The notes under the pieces are model-generated. The model worked only from the letters and a program-made list of their open reading frames with translations. It made no database searches and had not been told where the DNA came from. Shown piece by piece: positions 25,718 through 38,577 of a stretch of DNA of 64,000 nucleotides (the first letter of the stretch is position 1; each line of letters opens with the position of its first letter). The stretch comes from Zygnema circumcarinatum (taxonomy: Eukaryota > Streptophyta > Zygnematophyceae > Zygnematales > Zygnemataceae). The stretch lies in contig CM074810.1 of the NCBI GenBank assembly GCA_037447605.1, positions 964,880-1,028,879 of the forward strand, written 5' to 3'. Both the position numbers and the translations under genes were made by a program.

Positions 25718-26773
25718 CAAAGCTCTCCACCAGCCAAACCGTGTTGCCACCATTCCTTTGCTTACTGAACGGATTTACCTCATTTGAACTCGCAATAGGA
25801 CTTGTTTCTATGCTGATGGCAGTGAGGAATTAGGGGAAAAAAAAACGACGAAGGGGTGAGAGCAAGTTGGACGATTTGACGGTATCTATGTGAGAAAATG
25901 AAGTGAAACCTCATCAGGTTGCTCCTGTTTTTTAGGGATTCCCATACATCACGCATCTGGTGATTCCGCCATTTGGTCCACGGCCTTTCAGCAACAAAAG
26001 AGAACAGGGAGTTTATGGGAGTCTGTAATGTAAAGTGGTCGCTAAGGGAGTTGCTACTTTTTTATGGTCCCATAAAGAAGGGAGCAGTAAGGCCAATGTG
26101 ATGATGGGTAAAGATCACATGTTGATGTTGATGCCATCATCAATTATCCTATGCCATGTGGATGTAAGGCGCCGCCAGTTTCAGGCCATGCAAGTACAGC
26201 CAACTAACTGCAATTGGTGAGAGTCATTCACGATGATGACATTGAAAGTTTGAGAATAAGAGTTTGAAGATAAAAAATCATCGGTTCCTGTGAGAGATTG
26301 TGAAAACAGTGCACGCGATATCCAAATCGCAATCACCCAATACCCAATTCGAATGAATGAAATCAGCCTGGCAAATGATTAGCTGTGACATTTTCCTACG
26401 TCACCTTGCTTAGCTGTCAAGAAGCCTGTATACGAAAAACTAAACAGGTCGAACCATTGGATTAGCCATTGCAACGGTTGAGGACCATTTATTTTGCGAC
26501 CCAGCTAACCGTTGCCAATGGTTGCACCAATGGAAACAATGGTTCCAATTTCCAACCGGTGGCGTTGGACAGTAAATCATTGACATGATGCGATCTTTAA
26601 CATGTACTTTGCCATGTACATTTGATGGCCTCGCCATCATGAGTTCAATGCCATTTTCCCTTTCGATCTTTAACCATTCCATTGATTACGAGCCATTGGA
26701 CATCCAACAGTTGGCAGCCAATGGTTGGCAACGTTTGCCGGTCCGACCTGCGGCTGTGCCGCCCTCGCGAATT

Positions 26774-26825
26774 CAGTACTGTACATGTACAGTACTGTAT
26801 TGTACGCGAGTTCAGTACTGTACGG
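26774..26825. repeat. Cluster of GTAC palindromes
   Basis: Seven GTAC cores occur within about 50 bp, several as overlapping AGTACTGTAC units. GTAC is the core of SBP/SPL and copper-response elements, but the nearest genes are more than 1 kb away, so a regulatory role is only a possibility. Confidence 0.5.
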
Positions 26826-27084
26826 TTCGAGGCCACCCGCCACGAGAGGACAATGTCAATTACGATATGATACGATACGATACGCAAAACAAGACATGTT
26901 ATTTCGATACGATACGATATATTGTACCGTGCGGTATATTCTGACGACGCGGCCTGCCCGCCCTCCCTCCGGACCCTCCCTGTCCGGGTCTCGCGCCGTT
27001 CGGCCGGCGGGCGAGCGGGCGGGCGGGATGTACTTGTCCGTACAAGCGACTTTTTAGAGTTTTAGATTCCGAACTAGAACGTTC

Positions 27085-27251
27085 TAATAGGGGGTGTCAG
27101 ACTTAAAAAATTTCAGTACGCGTGTTCGTAAGTTTGACATCAGAACGAGTACTCCAGTATAATCGCGATCCTCCTGCGGCGGAGTACTTTCGTAACCTTT
27201 TTTTTCGTAACGCTTTTCGTAAGATTTTGTTAAGTCTGACACCCCCTAATA
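27085..27251. mobile_element. Small non-autonomous TIR element (MITE-like) with TAATA duplication
   Basis: A 157-bp element (27090-27246) has perfect 17-bp terminal inverted repeats, GGGGGTGTCAGACTTAA, and is flanked on both sides by TAATA, a likely 5-bp target duplication. The interior has further imperfect palindromy around GAGTACTCC and GGAGTACTTTCG and no coding capacity. The transposase family is not certain. A second element with related ends lies at 40418-40692. Confidence 0.75.
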
Positions 27252-27576
27252 TCTAAACGTTTCAGAGTTTTAAAACACTTTTAGAATAGCGTAACACCAT
27301 TGAAAACACCCGCCAATTGCGCTCGCGTTGACCGTACAGTTAAATCGTACGACCGTACATTCGAAACACATCAGCCATTCTAAAAGTGTTTTGTAAAACG
27401 ACCTGACTTTTAAAACTTTTGATTGGAATTCTAAGGAGAATGCTACTGCACCCCCCTATTTTTCTAATTCACGACACTGCCTGCCTGCCTGCCTGCCTGC
27501 CGTTTCCTGCCTACACTGCGTTCCAATGTACAGTACAGAACAAGGCCGCGCCGTACGGACGTGTCCTCGTCCGGTT

Positions 27577-28065
27577 CATCATGCATCATGGCATGCATGG
27601 GTGGTCGTGGCATGCATGATAGCATGCATGGGTGGTCATCGCATGCATGAAGACATGCATGCATGATGGCATGTATGGGTGGTCATAGCATGCGTGATGG
27701 CATGCATGGGTGTTCGTGGCAAGCATGGGTGGTCATGGCATGCATGGGTGGTCGTGGCATGCATGGGTGGTCATGGCATGCATGATGGTATGCATGGGTG
27801 GTCATGGCATGCATGATGGTATGCATGGGTGGTCGTGGCATGCATGATGGTATGCATGGGTGGTCGTGGCATGCATGATGGCATGCATGGGTGGTCATGG
27901 CATGAATTAATGGCCGTGGTATGCATGGGTGGCCATGGCATGCAGGTGGTCATCATGCATGCATGGGTGGTCATCATGCATGCATGGGTGGTCATCATGC
28001 ATGCGTGCCTGGCATGCATGCGTGGTCATGGCATGCATGCATGGCGGATGAATGGGCCGCATGGT
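27577..28065. repeat. Minisatellite rich in CATGCATG
   Basis: An irregular tandem array of GGTGGTCATGGCATGCATG-type units, about 19-32 bp long, with GGTGGTC and CATGCATG as constant words. Open frames on both strands (His/Met/Cys/Pro repeats) follow from the repeat and are not genes. CATGCA is also the RY motif bound by B3 factors. Confidence 0.9.
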
Positions 28066-28481
28066 CATGCATGGTCGTGTCAGGACAAAAAAAGCGCCGT
28101 CCCGTCCCAGCCCGTCCCGTCCCGTCCCGGCCTGTGTCCTGTCAGCCCCTCTCTCCACTATGGCCGCGCCCCCCGCCCGCACTGCCTCCTGCTCCCGCAC
28201 TTGACTCGACTGTGGGGAGGAGGAGGGGGGAGGGGAGGAAGGAGTCTTGTTGAGGAGCTGGAATGCCGCCATGCGTTGTTGCGGGGAGCTTAGTGCTGGT
28301 GCAAGAGTCTGGACGGCTTGATGAAGGATGCAGGGATCAGAGGCGCATTGAGGATGCTTTGGGGGGGAGACCGTGGCTCTTTTCGGAACGCATGTAGCAG
28401 ATGCAGGACGAATGATTGAAAGCGTTTCGTGACAAACAGTGGTTTTGTAGTTCGGGTTTCAAGAGCTTTAAAAGGTTCAAT

Positions 28482-31400
28482 ATGGCGAGGCCGAGGCGAA
28501 ATAAGGCTATTTTTAGTTCCCCGGGACAGGAGCCTTTTCGCATAAATGCAACATCCGCTCGATTGGATGGACGAATGGAGGCCAGGACTGCTGATGAGCT
28601 GCCTTTGTTTAGCAATATGCTCAATCACGCAGATGGGAGTAACTTCTTGTTATCCTCTGGAGAGCCACTTGATGCAGGTATCATTTGTTCCCGTTTACAT
28701 TTTCACTCTGGATGTAAATATATTTTAAAGAACGAGGGCTGGAAATAACATTATTACCTACTGATAAATGTGTGTATTTTCGCCAACGCTGCTCTTTCCC
28801 TACAAAAACCTCTTACAAAATAGGATGAGCAGTCGAGGCTTCACTTTTGCACAGGTCGAAACTAAGGCGCTCTGGGTGGGAGACTACCAAGCAGAACTAA
28901 GCGTTGTAGGTCAATACGTGAGCCGGAATGCAGAACATTGCAGCTAAGACATTCTATTATGACCGTAGCGTGTAATCACTTTACATTCGTATTCTTCTTA
29001 GTTTAATCGCTGCTGTGCCGTTTTTTTGCCTCCCATGGTCTTTCTTACGAAAGGAGAACGTGCCGGAGGCTTTTGTCTGTAATCATCATGAATGAATAGA
29101 CTCCTGTTCCACGTCCTTTGTATTTAACATGGCCTCTAGACACCGAGCATTTGAGCATTATGACTTGCATCATGACACGATCGTCCAAATCAGCAGATTT
29201 AGCACGTTTTGGAGGGGTAGCCTGTACTAGCACCTGGACGAGTATAGTTTTGGTGTCAGAGGGTTTGACTGTGATTGCAAGTTCTCAGTCAATTTATGAC
29301 TGAATTCCATTTACGGAGTTCTGCTGATATCTTCCTCTCTTCTCTATCCACAGACCATCTCATGGAGGTGGACGACGGCAGGCCGACGCCAGAGCTTCCA
29401 GGTACATTTAGGCACAAGTCTAATATAGGGCACTTTGCCCGGTTCGTACTTTTTTTTTGTTTTACACTTTAGCCAGTCGTGAAGTAATGAAAGCATCCAG
29501 TCGGTGAAGTCATAAAAAATGATCAGTACTATTGCGGAGTTGATACAATGTCGATGGTTAATCGGGGGAATCCAGCAAGGTCTTACTGAAGTGTGTTGTG
29601 ATATTCACTCGATCAAACCATAGGAAATGTTGGCAAGTTATTGTCCTTAACATATCATAAGGTAGGAGTATAAGTTCAATTTAAAAAGGTCAACAAGATC
29701 CAAATAATGTTACGGCTTTCGTGGAGGTAAAGGTCAAACTGCCTATACCTATCAATGGTGTAGGAAATGTTGGCGGAAACCACAGTTATTGCAGCATGAG
29801 CAGTACATGAAATGCAAGGGTTGACCTCATCTACAAATGCTTGAGAGTGATTGCAGTTTGCACTGTCGATTGATGTCCTGATTAACAATCACAACGATTG
29901 ACGAGATTTTATTCATGTACTGGAACGAGGGAAAGACAGGAGGCTATCAAATGCACTGGCTCCGTCTGAAGAAGCATACACTATGCATTCTGCATATCGA
30001 GCACGCTGATTCAGGATGGATTTTACCAATCTCTCGTACAGTGTCAGGTCAATCATCATCCTAGCAGCGTCAAATACAGCATTAAGGCAGGGTGCTTTTG
30101 CACTTGGAACTGTAACAGGCTTGGAAAGGGAGACTGCTTCTCACGAGGGTGAAGAGGGTTTGTGGAGTTGGATCAGAAGTGACGGCTGAACCTGTTTGGC
30201 GTAGTAGCAATGGCACGCTTACAGCTGTGGCCACAGCAGAGTCTAGCCGCTTTGGGAGGGACGAGATGCAGAGCTGTCTGGAGTATACACGGCAGCATGA
30301 TCTTCTGCTAGCAGAAGTCGAGAAGGACGATGACCAATGGTGAGTGGTATCGTCAATGGAAGGCAGTGACATTTTGCATATTTGAGTTGGCCCTCGGATT
30401 TTGTTGACAAACAATGTATGCAGTAGTGATAGAATGTGAAAAAAGGAGAAGGTAGCAGAAGAGCGTCTTCACGCAATCTAGGCCATATCTGCCAGCAGGA
30501 GTGCAGGTGGTTAATGCAGCTTGACAGTCATGTCTATGGGAAGCACTTTTCAGGATGCTATTTGTGTTTCTCCAGGTCGTGAAAGCCAACCAACCATCTA
30601 AATGTTGAATGGAGTGAGGGTTCAGGCTGTATATGCCGGCAGGCTTGGAGACAGAGAGAGGCGAAGAAGCTTTGCACGTCGCCAGCGCAGAAATAAGTCA
30701 GCTACATGAGGTGCGGGAGGCTCCCAACTTAAAGAAGATTGAGTGGGCTTTGTTTTTCTGACCTGTGATAAGTTTTTTCTTTATGATTTTTCACTCTGAT
30801 TCCACTGAAACCAACTACTGGGGAAGATTGACAGGATTAGTTAAATTGAGATCGACAGGGACCTCTTGTTTGCATCTTGCCACTGCAGCAAGTAACAATC
30901 GACAACAGACAGTCGTTTGCTCTTGAGCTTGAGATTGCCAACGGAGAATTACTGACATTAGTTTTTCGTTCCTTGTCTAATACTTTCTTTCAGAGACGAG
31001 CCAGTACACTCCATGCATCCTCTCAACGAGATCGTGTAAGGTGGCATAATAACAGTGAAAACCGAAGAAATTCCCAGAGGGCCATGTCTCCTGATTCCAG
31101 TCTTTCAGATGGGCCTTCAGGAGGACGTTTGACCCTCCATACGGCTTTCACATCTGAACCTCTGGAATTGGAGTCAAGAAATGGCAATGCTGAGGGAGGC
31201 GCAGGATCATTCTCAGACAGGGTGCGCACTTCGTCATTGAGGCAGAGATTGAGTGCGTCAGCATCTTTTAAATCTCCTTCTCAAGAAGTTGGTAATGTTC
31301 CTTTGGGATCAAGAAATGCGTTTACCCCAGAGTTACGGTTACAACCACCATCACTGCGGCGGGCCGGACGAGCCGGCCATTCACAAAAACCTGTCACTGC

Positions 31401-34400
31401 CTCTGAAAGAATTCTGACATCCAGCATTGTAATTCCACCGTCCTCTATGGACCGAAACTCGGCCATGCCTTCCTCGCCTGCTTTGAAAAGATCTGGTAGT
31501 CTTGAGTCTGTTCTTCCCCCAGCCTTGCACGTGGCTACTTTATCACGACGGTATTCATCCGAAGAAGTGCTAATTCACAAGGGAGGCCAATCACTTCTTT
31601 CCAGCCGCAACTCTTCCAGTGTGGCATATCCTATAGCAGGTAGTTCAGTAACTGTTAATCTCCCTCTGCCTCTCTTATCTGATGAGACACCATCAAATCT
31701 TCGGACTACCCGTCCTGAAACAATGGTTAGTGTGCAAGATGCGAGAAGAAGAAGCATCGGGGGTAGTAAAAGTGGGAGCATGACTTCACGACCCTTACCC
31801 AGCCGACGGGTACGCAAAGGACGATCAACCCCCATTAGAGGATGGGGGCAGTCGGAAGGCCATACTTCGACAAGTGGTAGCATGATAATGCCCACTGCAA
31901 GGCATCGTGGATCAGGCGATGCTTCTTCAGGTTTCAATAGTTCCTCATTCCGTGCCCTTCGCTTCCACGAGGTATTTGAAATTGGACCTTGCTTATCTTT
32001 GCTGCAAGTGTAGGGGAATTTGGTAGAGTCATGATTCATGCATAAATAATGGAACGCACTTAGCAACTGACAGCTGTGTATTTTGTTGTTTTTAGGTGTG
32101 GATAATCCTGTGGAGGATTGTCATTGATGCGTGCCATGGCATGAGCTTTTGTTGCTCAACAACTTGCTGTTGAAGATAGTCTTATCTGCTTGTCACGTTT
32201 ATCCTTTACAGGTTACCAGTGTTCTCAATCTCAAGTCACCAGGGGTTGCCACTTCCTCGGCCCCCGCTGCTTTGCAGCAAGCAGAAGGGCTGCACTCTCC
32301 CCATGGGATAAGAAGTGGGGGGAGGAATGCTCTTGCCTCTATCGACATGTTGGCTAATGGAAAGAATCCGAGGGGAGCTGCAACGGGTTCGCCTGGGAGC
32401 ACAATTTTTGTTTCTGCCCACGAAGAGGAGGAAGTTAGTTCAGTCGCAGCACCATGCCTGGGAAGTATTGCAAGAGTGAGGACGTCTACAGAGGAAGGAG
32501 TTAACAACATTGGTGAAAGTGAGGCAGTTGGGCCTGTTGAGGGGAGGAGAACTGCTCCTCTCATGAACCATTTGGAGGACAAGCTCAATCAAGGGAGTAC
32601 GCAATCAGGGCCTAAAATGAAGCGCATACGAAGTTTGCATAGAGTCACCGATTCCCAGGCGAGGGGAAGTTCTGAGAAGTGGCTAGGCATGGAGGAAGGT
32701 TCAACTCGTTCGAGAAGCAGCAGTACTCCGGTGAGTGGACAAGTCAGCCTATGAAACAGCGATTTTGACAATGCGGAAATAGATTTGGTTTAAAGTCCTG
32801 TTTGTCTCGGTCTCAGAGTATACCACTGCTTGTTGTGCATACTAGTTCTTCACTGGGATGTCAAACCCAGTGAAGTGGATTCTGCTGCTATTGACGAAAT
32901 GTTAGTCAATTGGCCTGCCTGATATGGCTTGCCGGCATATCGCTGAAATTCCTCAATCTTAGTATACATAGTTCTTGAAATCTGTTCTCTCAAAACTTAG
33001 ACAATGCTGTCTAATTCAGGGAGGATTATTGGATGCAGAGGCGGAGTTCTGGTATGCGTTTGTTAGCTTCGCCAGTGACAACAGGACTTGGGCACGAGGA
33101 GGAGGTGAGCAGGTATTATGGAAGTTTCTCATCGAGCTGCAAAGGAGGAGATGGGCCTGGGAGTTCGGATGAGGGTTCGCTTCCAGGGGCTGATGAGAGC
33201 GATGCAGGGGACATGAAGGAGGCGGAGGAAAGGCGGCTAATTGAAGAAGAAGACGAGGAAGAGGGTGCACTTGCAGATGTGGAAGCTGACTCGGATACAC
33301 ATCCTGAAAGGGGGGAGATTTGGACAGCCGATATGGGACGAGGGAATGACGATGTTGAAAGGGTGAGCTGCACCATCCGACCGGAAAATTATGGGCGACT
33401 TTGCACTTGTGCATGTGGACTGTAAGTTGCTTTTAGTCGTCCACTAAACTTCTTATTGCTGGCGGTGTTTTATTCGCTTCTTTTTCACCGTTGTGGATGA
33501 ACAGGACGATGGCTCTGCAGCTGCCCGAGAACCTGTGGGGCCGCTTCTGGCCATTCAAACAGCGGAAAATGAAGAATCAATCACTTCAAATGCCACTGTT
33601 GAGCTGTTTGAGCCCGTGAGACCAAGGCGGAAACCTACAGGTCAAGATACTGCCATGGAGTTAAGCACTGACTCTGGGATGGAGGAGGAAAACTCTCTCA
33701 GCAAACCGTCACATGAGGCCATGAGGGAGGGTGATAGTGAAGCCGCGGAGGGTCGAGATGCTATGACGGGTGGTCTTCTTGGTTCTTCGAAAGTCTTTGC
33801 CGGCAGAGAAGTATTGTTGGAAGCTGGGAAAGCCGAGTCGCCAACTAATGACATGATGAAATCTTCTCAATATGGAAACAAGGGAGTGGAAGGTGAGCAA
33901 GAAGACTCTGAAAAGGAGAAAGTTGAGGCTGCTGAGCCTGGGACACAAAGCACAGAAAGGGAGACCGACAGTTCGTGCTTGGATGAGACTCGGTTAAAGA
34001 GGCCATATGTCGAGAGAGGGTTTTTAACACGGGAAGGAAGTGGAGAGGAGCCGGGAGATAGTAGTGCTTGTAGTCCAAGTATGGAGGAGGGCAAGCTGTT
34101 TGGCGTGCTGGTGGAAGATGTGAAGGTAAGCTTACAGACTACAGATTTGCCCTCTCCTCGTTTCCCAGGAGTGGATTGAAGTGTGGGTCGTGTGTGACCA
34201 AATGCTTTATGTTCAACACGATGGATGAAGTGACTGCCTCTTCTTGTGGGGTTGGCTTCTTGGGTCTGCACCTTTTCCCACTGTATGACACCCTTCCTGT
34301 CTGACTATTGTCAATCTTTTCGATTCGTTCAGGCACAGATAGAGGGTTGGAAGATGGAGGATGCGGCGAATCAACAGCTGGTGGATTCTTCTGCATCTGA

Positions 34401-36036
34401 AGTCGATGCAGACCGTTTGATTGCTAGCCATGAGCTGCGGCAAAGTGGCAGTGATCAGGTTGGTCGATCCCGCGATGACAAGGGGTTGCTTAGAGGGGAC
34501 ATAAAGCAGTTGGAAAGTGAGCAACCCAGCCTATCTACTGGCAGAGAGGTCGATGGTGTGTTCTGGGAAGCGCAGGAAGTCCATTCAATAGCAGGGGGAG
34601 CGGCTGTAGTGAACCGAGTAGAGCCTAGGACAGAGTCAGAAGGTGCGGGTTGTAGGTCGGTCGAACATGATCACAGTTGGGACGAAAATGGTCAGAGGAC
34701 TGAGAGTTCGCAGAAGGAAGTCAATGGAGGGGCTTCCCTGGGGCAACAGACAACCACAGAAGACGTGAATATCGAGAGGGAAGATTTTAGAACAGAGGTG
34801 CAAGATAGTACAATTGGGTCAGACTCGATATTGGACAGAACTGCTGGGGAAGCAACAGTGGCAAACTCTGTCAGTGGGTCTCCAACAGAGGCTGTAACAG
34901 CAGGGGGTTGGGAAAATGGCGAAGCAGGTGCCACACAGTTAGTCCCGAAACGGGGACCGTCGATTGCAAAACCTTCTATAAGGACTTACAAAGCTGTTCC
35001 TGTGGGTGTGCGACTTGTAAGCAGCGGTTTTTCCAGTTATGCAGAGCAATTGAGGAAATTGGCCATGGGGGGCACCTTGTCTGCCGGCACTGCCTCGAGT
35101 AGACCAGGGAGCAGTGCAAAGTCCAATTCCTCTGATCCATATGAATGGGAGCGAAGCAGCTCTATTGGTAGGTTTTTTTTTTCTTTTTCTCTTTTTTTCA
35201 AAGGTCAGGAGAGAGGCACGAAAAGAGCTCTACGTAGTCGTGTTGATGGCCGATTCTAAGTCCAAGTAAGATTCCAAGTCTATTTGCAAAGAATTTGAAG
35301 CATTACGCGTGGACGGATACGCTGGAAACGCCGTTGATTCGCGCAGTAGGCTAAGGGCCCATACGAGAGAACCACGTGATTGTTGCACACCCTCGTCACA
35401 GCATGATTGCACCTTTGGAAAGAAGTTACGGCCTAGTTTGCAATGCACTATTTGGAGGTCAGAACAAAGGGAAGTTCTGTAGCATATTTTGCTCCAGTAT
35501 TCATCTTATAGATTGTCGAACCCCAATGCTTATGCTAAGCTGTTAGAAGGCTACTAATGCCGTGGCAGGTCAAAACGCAGCGACTTGCTGCGCGGGTGAT
35601 GCTACATTGTTGAATTGCAAATGAAAGTCGGAAAGGACTTTTTTCTGACATGATTTTGCTGTTTCTTGCAGTTGATAGTGACATCAGCACACCTTCGACG
35701 CTGCCATCACGAAATATGGGTTCAGAAGACGTTATGGATCTTGATGACTTCATGAATGGGCAAATGGAGACAATGGACGAGGATGGACGCAAGGTTTGGA
35801 CGCCAATGCAGAAGATTGCTGAAAAGAAACGACCTTTGAGAATTCCACTTGAACCAGGAGCACAATCTCCCTATCTAGCTGACCCCAATTTAGATACAAC
35901 GGCTGCTTCTTTGACGAAAGTCGGTATGCGGGAAGGCGACAATCTGGAACAGTCAGCGAAGGGGAATGGGGACGACATGACCGGGAAGTCAAGGGAGCAG
36001 GAAGCCCAACCGGCATGTGGATGTACAATATTATGA
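28482..36036 (+). CDS. Long, mostly disordered protein with C-terminal CTIL prenylation box
   Basis: Supported exons are 28482-28677, 29354-29401, about 30994-31971, 32212-32730, 33039-33362, 33505-34125, 34333-35167 and 35672-36036. From 30994 onward all junctions are in phase, giving about 1,210 residues. One or more exons between 29402 and 30993 are unresolved, because exon 2 ends in phase 1. The N-terminus (IFSSPGQEPFRINATSARLD, DELPLFSNMLN) looks conserved; the rest is Ser/Arg-rich, then strongly acidic (near 33200-33300), then Glu/Ser/Gly-rich. The last residues are ACGCTIL, a CaaX box with terminal Leu, which predicts geranylgeranylation and membrane attachment. I do not recognise the family. 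An in-frame upstream ATG at 28416 could also be the start. Confidence 0.65.
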
Positions 36037-37840
36037 TGTCAACAAAGACCTGGATACTTACACCGACTAGTCACGGTTACCCGCTTCCCTTTCACTGACA
36101 ATGCAAAGCCTTTGCGTCACGCAACCTCAACTCTTTTCCCATGTACTCAGATATCAACCCTTCTCCCCTGCCCCTCCTTTCTCTCAGAGGCTCATGTACA
36201 CCTCAGATTTGTCTGTGATCTACTGCAATTAGTATTATTCTTCCAAAGCGCCTCCGCCGCTTGTTGAAGACCTGTGTTGGCGGCCTCCCTATGGAGAGAC
36301 TGCGTACGGAATTGATGCTGCATTGCCTTTTCCGTAATTCCTTATCTGTCACTGAACCTACTGACAAGGAGCTGGTAGTTAGGCTGCAAGGAGTGTGTTT
36401 CCTTTCTATTTCTCCAAAGGGGCAGCTGAACCAATGGGCGCCGTGAGGACGCTGCTGCAGTGTGGACGCATGCACGAGCCATGCGCTGCACTGCCTCTTT
36501 CCTTGCTGTAGGGTGCGCCGAGGCTGCCTGTGGAGATTTGTTTGTACATAGTATTATTTTCGAAAACAAAACAAGGGAGGTGAGCAGTGCAAAAGTTGGG
36601 AAGGAGCGTTGGTGTGGACGGGTGGGAGGGGGTTCCCTGTGAGGAGAGATGTCTCTATCGCCTGTGGGCTGGCTCGCTGTTTCAGAGTGGCCTAAATGTT
36701 GCGTCCGTGTAAGCAAGGCGCTTACCTTATAATACGTGTCATAATTTTTTTCCTTTTGCTGCGCGCTCATTACTTCTTGAGCCAAAAAACTAGAAATGTA
36801 TTTGCATTGCTTGGGGCATGTGAACGAATCCTCCTGCCTTCCCTGCCCCTCAGTGCGCTTCCCAAACCTACATACATCGCACATGTAATCAGCGTATCAT
36901 CGTTTGTTCTGTCAATTCTTTGGGTTTTAAAGGTCACTACTCCGTCCTGGATTCTATCCAACGGCCATGGAAAAGTTTGCCACTGTGCAGAGGTTTGTTT
37001 GACAGATTGATGGGGTCCCAATTGCATCTAGAAGGCAGGTCCAGACTAGCACTTCACATTTCTTGCGCACTTTGTACAACTTCGTAAAAAAAATAGGAAA
37101 ATTCTATTCTCACACCTATTTTGTCTACACACAGACCTTTTTTCGCCGGGCAGGTTGCAAGTCAAAGTCTAGGTAGGGAAGAATATAATGGAACAATATA
37201 CATAAAGTATAGAGCCTAATACTTACTGTTAGTGTTAGATCTCCTTCTAGATCTTCCTTCATTTCAAAGAAAGTAGTGTATGTAAAGGGATAAAGTACCC
37301 ACTGCAATTCTTTGGTGAAATCTCTGCAGCTTAAAACTCCATTAAAAATAATTATGGATGGTTACAAATGATAGGTTTGGCACTCAGCCTTACTCTATCA
37401 TCTAAACCCATCCTTTCAATACACAAAGCTAACCTAGTTCTCACTTTCTCTACTCAGCCTACACAAGGCCTGTTTACACACAACAATAGAGACAAATATA
37501 ATATTGGTTATAATAATATGATATGAGTAAAAATTCTGTTGAGTCATTTTCAAGGAAAAATAAAACAAGGAATCATTCAGGCCAGACATTGAGTCACAAA
37601 TTAATCAGCTTCCAATGGCTGTCTGCTCAGAATTTTCAAAATGTTACTAGTTAAGGGTAATGACATATCCCTGAACATTGCCAACAGCGGCAAGAGAGCT
37701 TGGTGCTTTCGGGTGTTACATTGGTATCAGAAACGCGTTTTTTTTTTGGGCAAACAACTTGAATTTGTCATTCGAATGTAATAAATCTAAGACACAAAAG
37801 GACATTTCCTTAACGAGCTAATGCTACCACAATCCCTCTC
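36037..37840. other. Intergenic region
   Basis: It starts with the 3' UTR of the CTIL-box gene (to perhaps 37000). It continues as AT-rich unique sequence with poly-A and poly-T runs. No supported gene, RNA or repeat array is seen. Confidence 0.5.
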
Positions 37841-38345
37841 ATTTCTCTCGGTTCAACTCCCTTATATTTTGCTTGCTGACTGCCTCCGTAAATTTGATTT
37901 GCCTATATAGGTGGTATCGTGGTTTGTGGCCGGTTCTTTCAACCTCTATAATCACCTCCAAAACGGTAACCGGACCTCGCAGCACCATAATCTCCTCCTT
38001 CCTTTTGTTGTAACATTTCTGTAGATGCACCTGCAAAGACAGAGGCGGCAGTTCAATTCAGGTCATCCAATTCTACTGTTTTAGTATAGCAGAATATGCA
38101 AAGTTGCAATTGAATTACTTTGGCAAAGTGACGAAGTAGTATCAGAATATTAACTGATTGTCCATCGCTGCGGACTTACAATCTGACCATCAATTGAATG
38201 TTGGTCTTGGAAAATCCGCTCGCATACGGCAGGATCCTCAAAGGTAGCATATCCAATTCCACAAAAATTACCAGTATATTTGTGCTGAATGTAAACCCCA
38301 TCCAGAATGGCGCCATACTTGCCAAAATACCTTATTAGGTTTCCT
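37841..38345 (-). pseudogene. RRM/glycine-rich RNA-binding protein gene fragment
   Basis: On the minus strand, 38332-38181 reads YFGKYGAILDGVYIQ...GIGYATFED...DQHSIDGQI, the second half of an RRM domain with a degenerate RNP1. A GTAAGT donor follows. A downstream exon begins at about 38035 (after a CAG acceptor) and reads VHLQKCYNKRK. The Gly/Arg tail (GGDYGAARSGYRFGGDYRG) needs a change of frame and then meets a TGA stop near 37932. The frame break and internal stop suggest a decayed hnRNP-type gene copy. No first half of the RRM is seen upstream. Confidence 0.6.
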
Positions 38346-38493
38346 GCTCAAAGAAACATTAAAGAAATAGTCAGATAATTATTTAGATTGATCCCAGAGA
38401 CTTCAGTCTAGCTCTAGAATTTCTCCAATTTTTCCCAACATTCAAAAAACATAGACAAAACAATTTATTCATACAAAATTTGTAAACGCACTT

Positions 38494-38577
38494 GTTGGGA
38501 GGAGATTACGGTGCTGCGAAGCCCGGTTACCGTTCTGGAGGTGGTTATGGAGGCCGAAAGAACCGGCCATAAACCAC
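38494..38577 (+). pseudogene. Inverted second copy of the glycine-rich C-terminus
   Basis: The plus strand reads GGDYGAAKPGYRSGGGYGGR followed by KNRP and a TAA stop. It is clearly homologous to the minus-strand tail at about 37925-38006 but in inverse orientation. Here the frame is intact, so it is closer to the ancestral sequence. No upstream RRM on this strand was found. Similarity continues past the stop to about 38605. Confidence 0.6.

Larger units (their letters stand above)
25718..28415. other. Gene-poor, repeat-rich intergenic region
   Basis: It holds the CAAX-protease 3' UTR, a GTAC-palindrome cluster (26774-26825), GATAC repeats (26862-26930), a small TIR element (27085-27251), a CCTG microsatellite (27478-27501) and a CATGCATG minisatellite (27577-28065). 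A GC-rich stretch at 26950-27030 and 28090-28260 has no supported coding frame. Confidence 0.6.

Noticed and set aside
27683-28293. His/Met/Cys-rich open frames on both strands in the minisatellite
   Set aside because: Frames in all phases arise from the repeat unit; no splice or start context supports a gene.
28847-29303. Short frames and possible tRNA-like folds in intron 1 of the CTIL-box gene
   Set aside because: No consistent acceptor stem or T-loop was found, and the frames are short with no coding bias.
30149-30343. A 64-codon plus-strand frame as a missing exon of the CTIL-box gene
   Set aside because: Composition looks partly coding, but I could not find donor and acceptor sites that restore phase, so it was not included.
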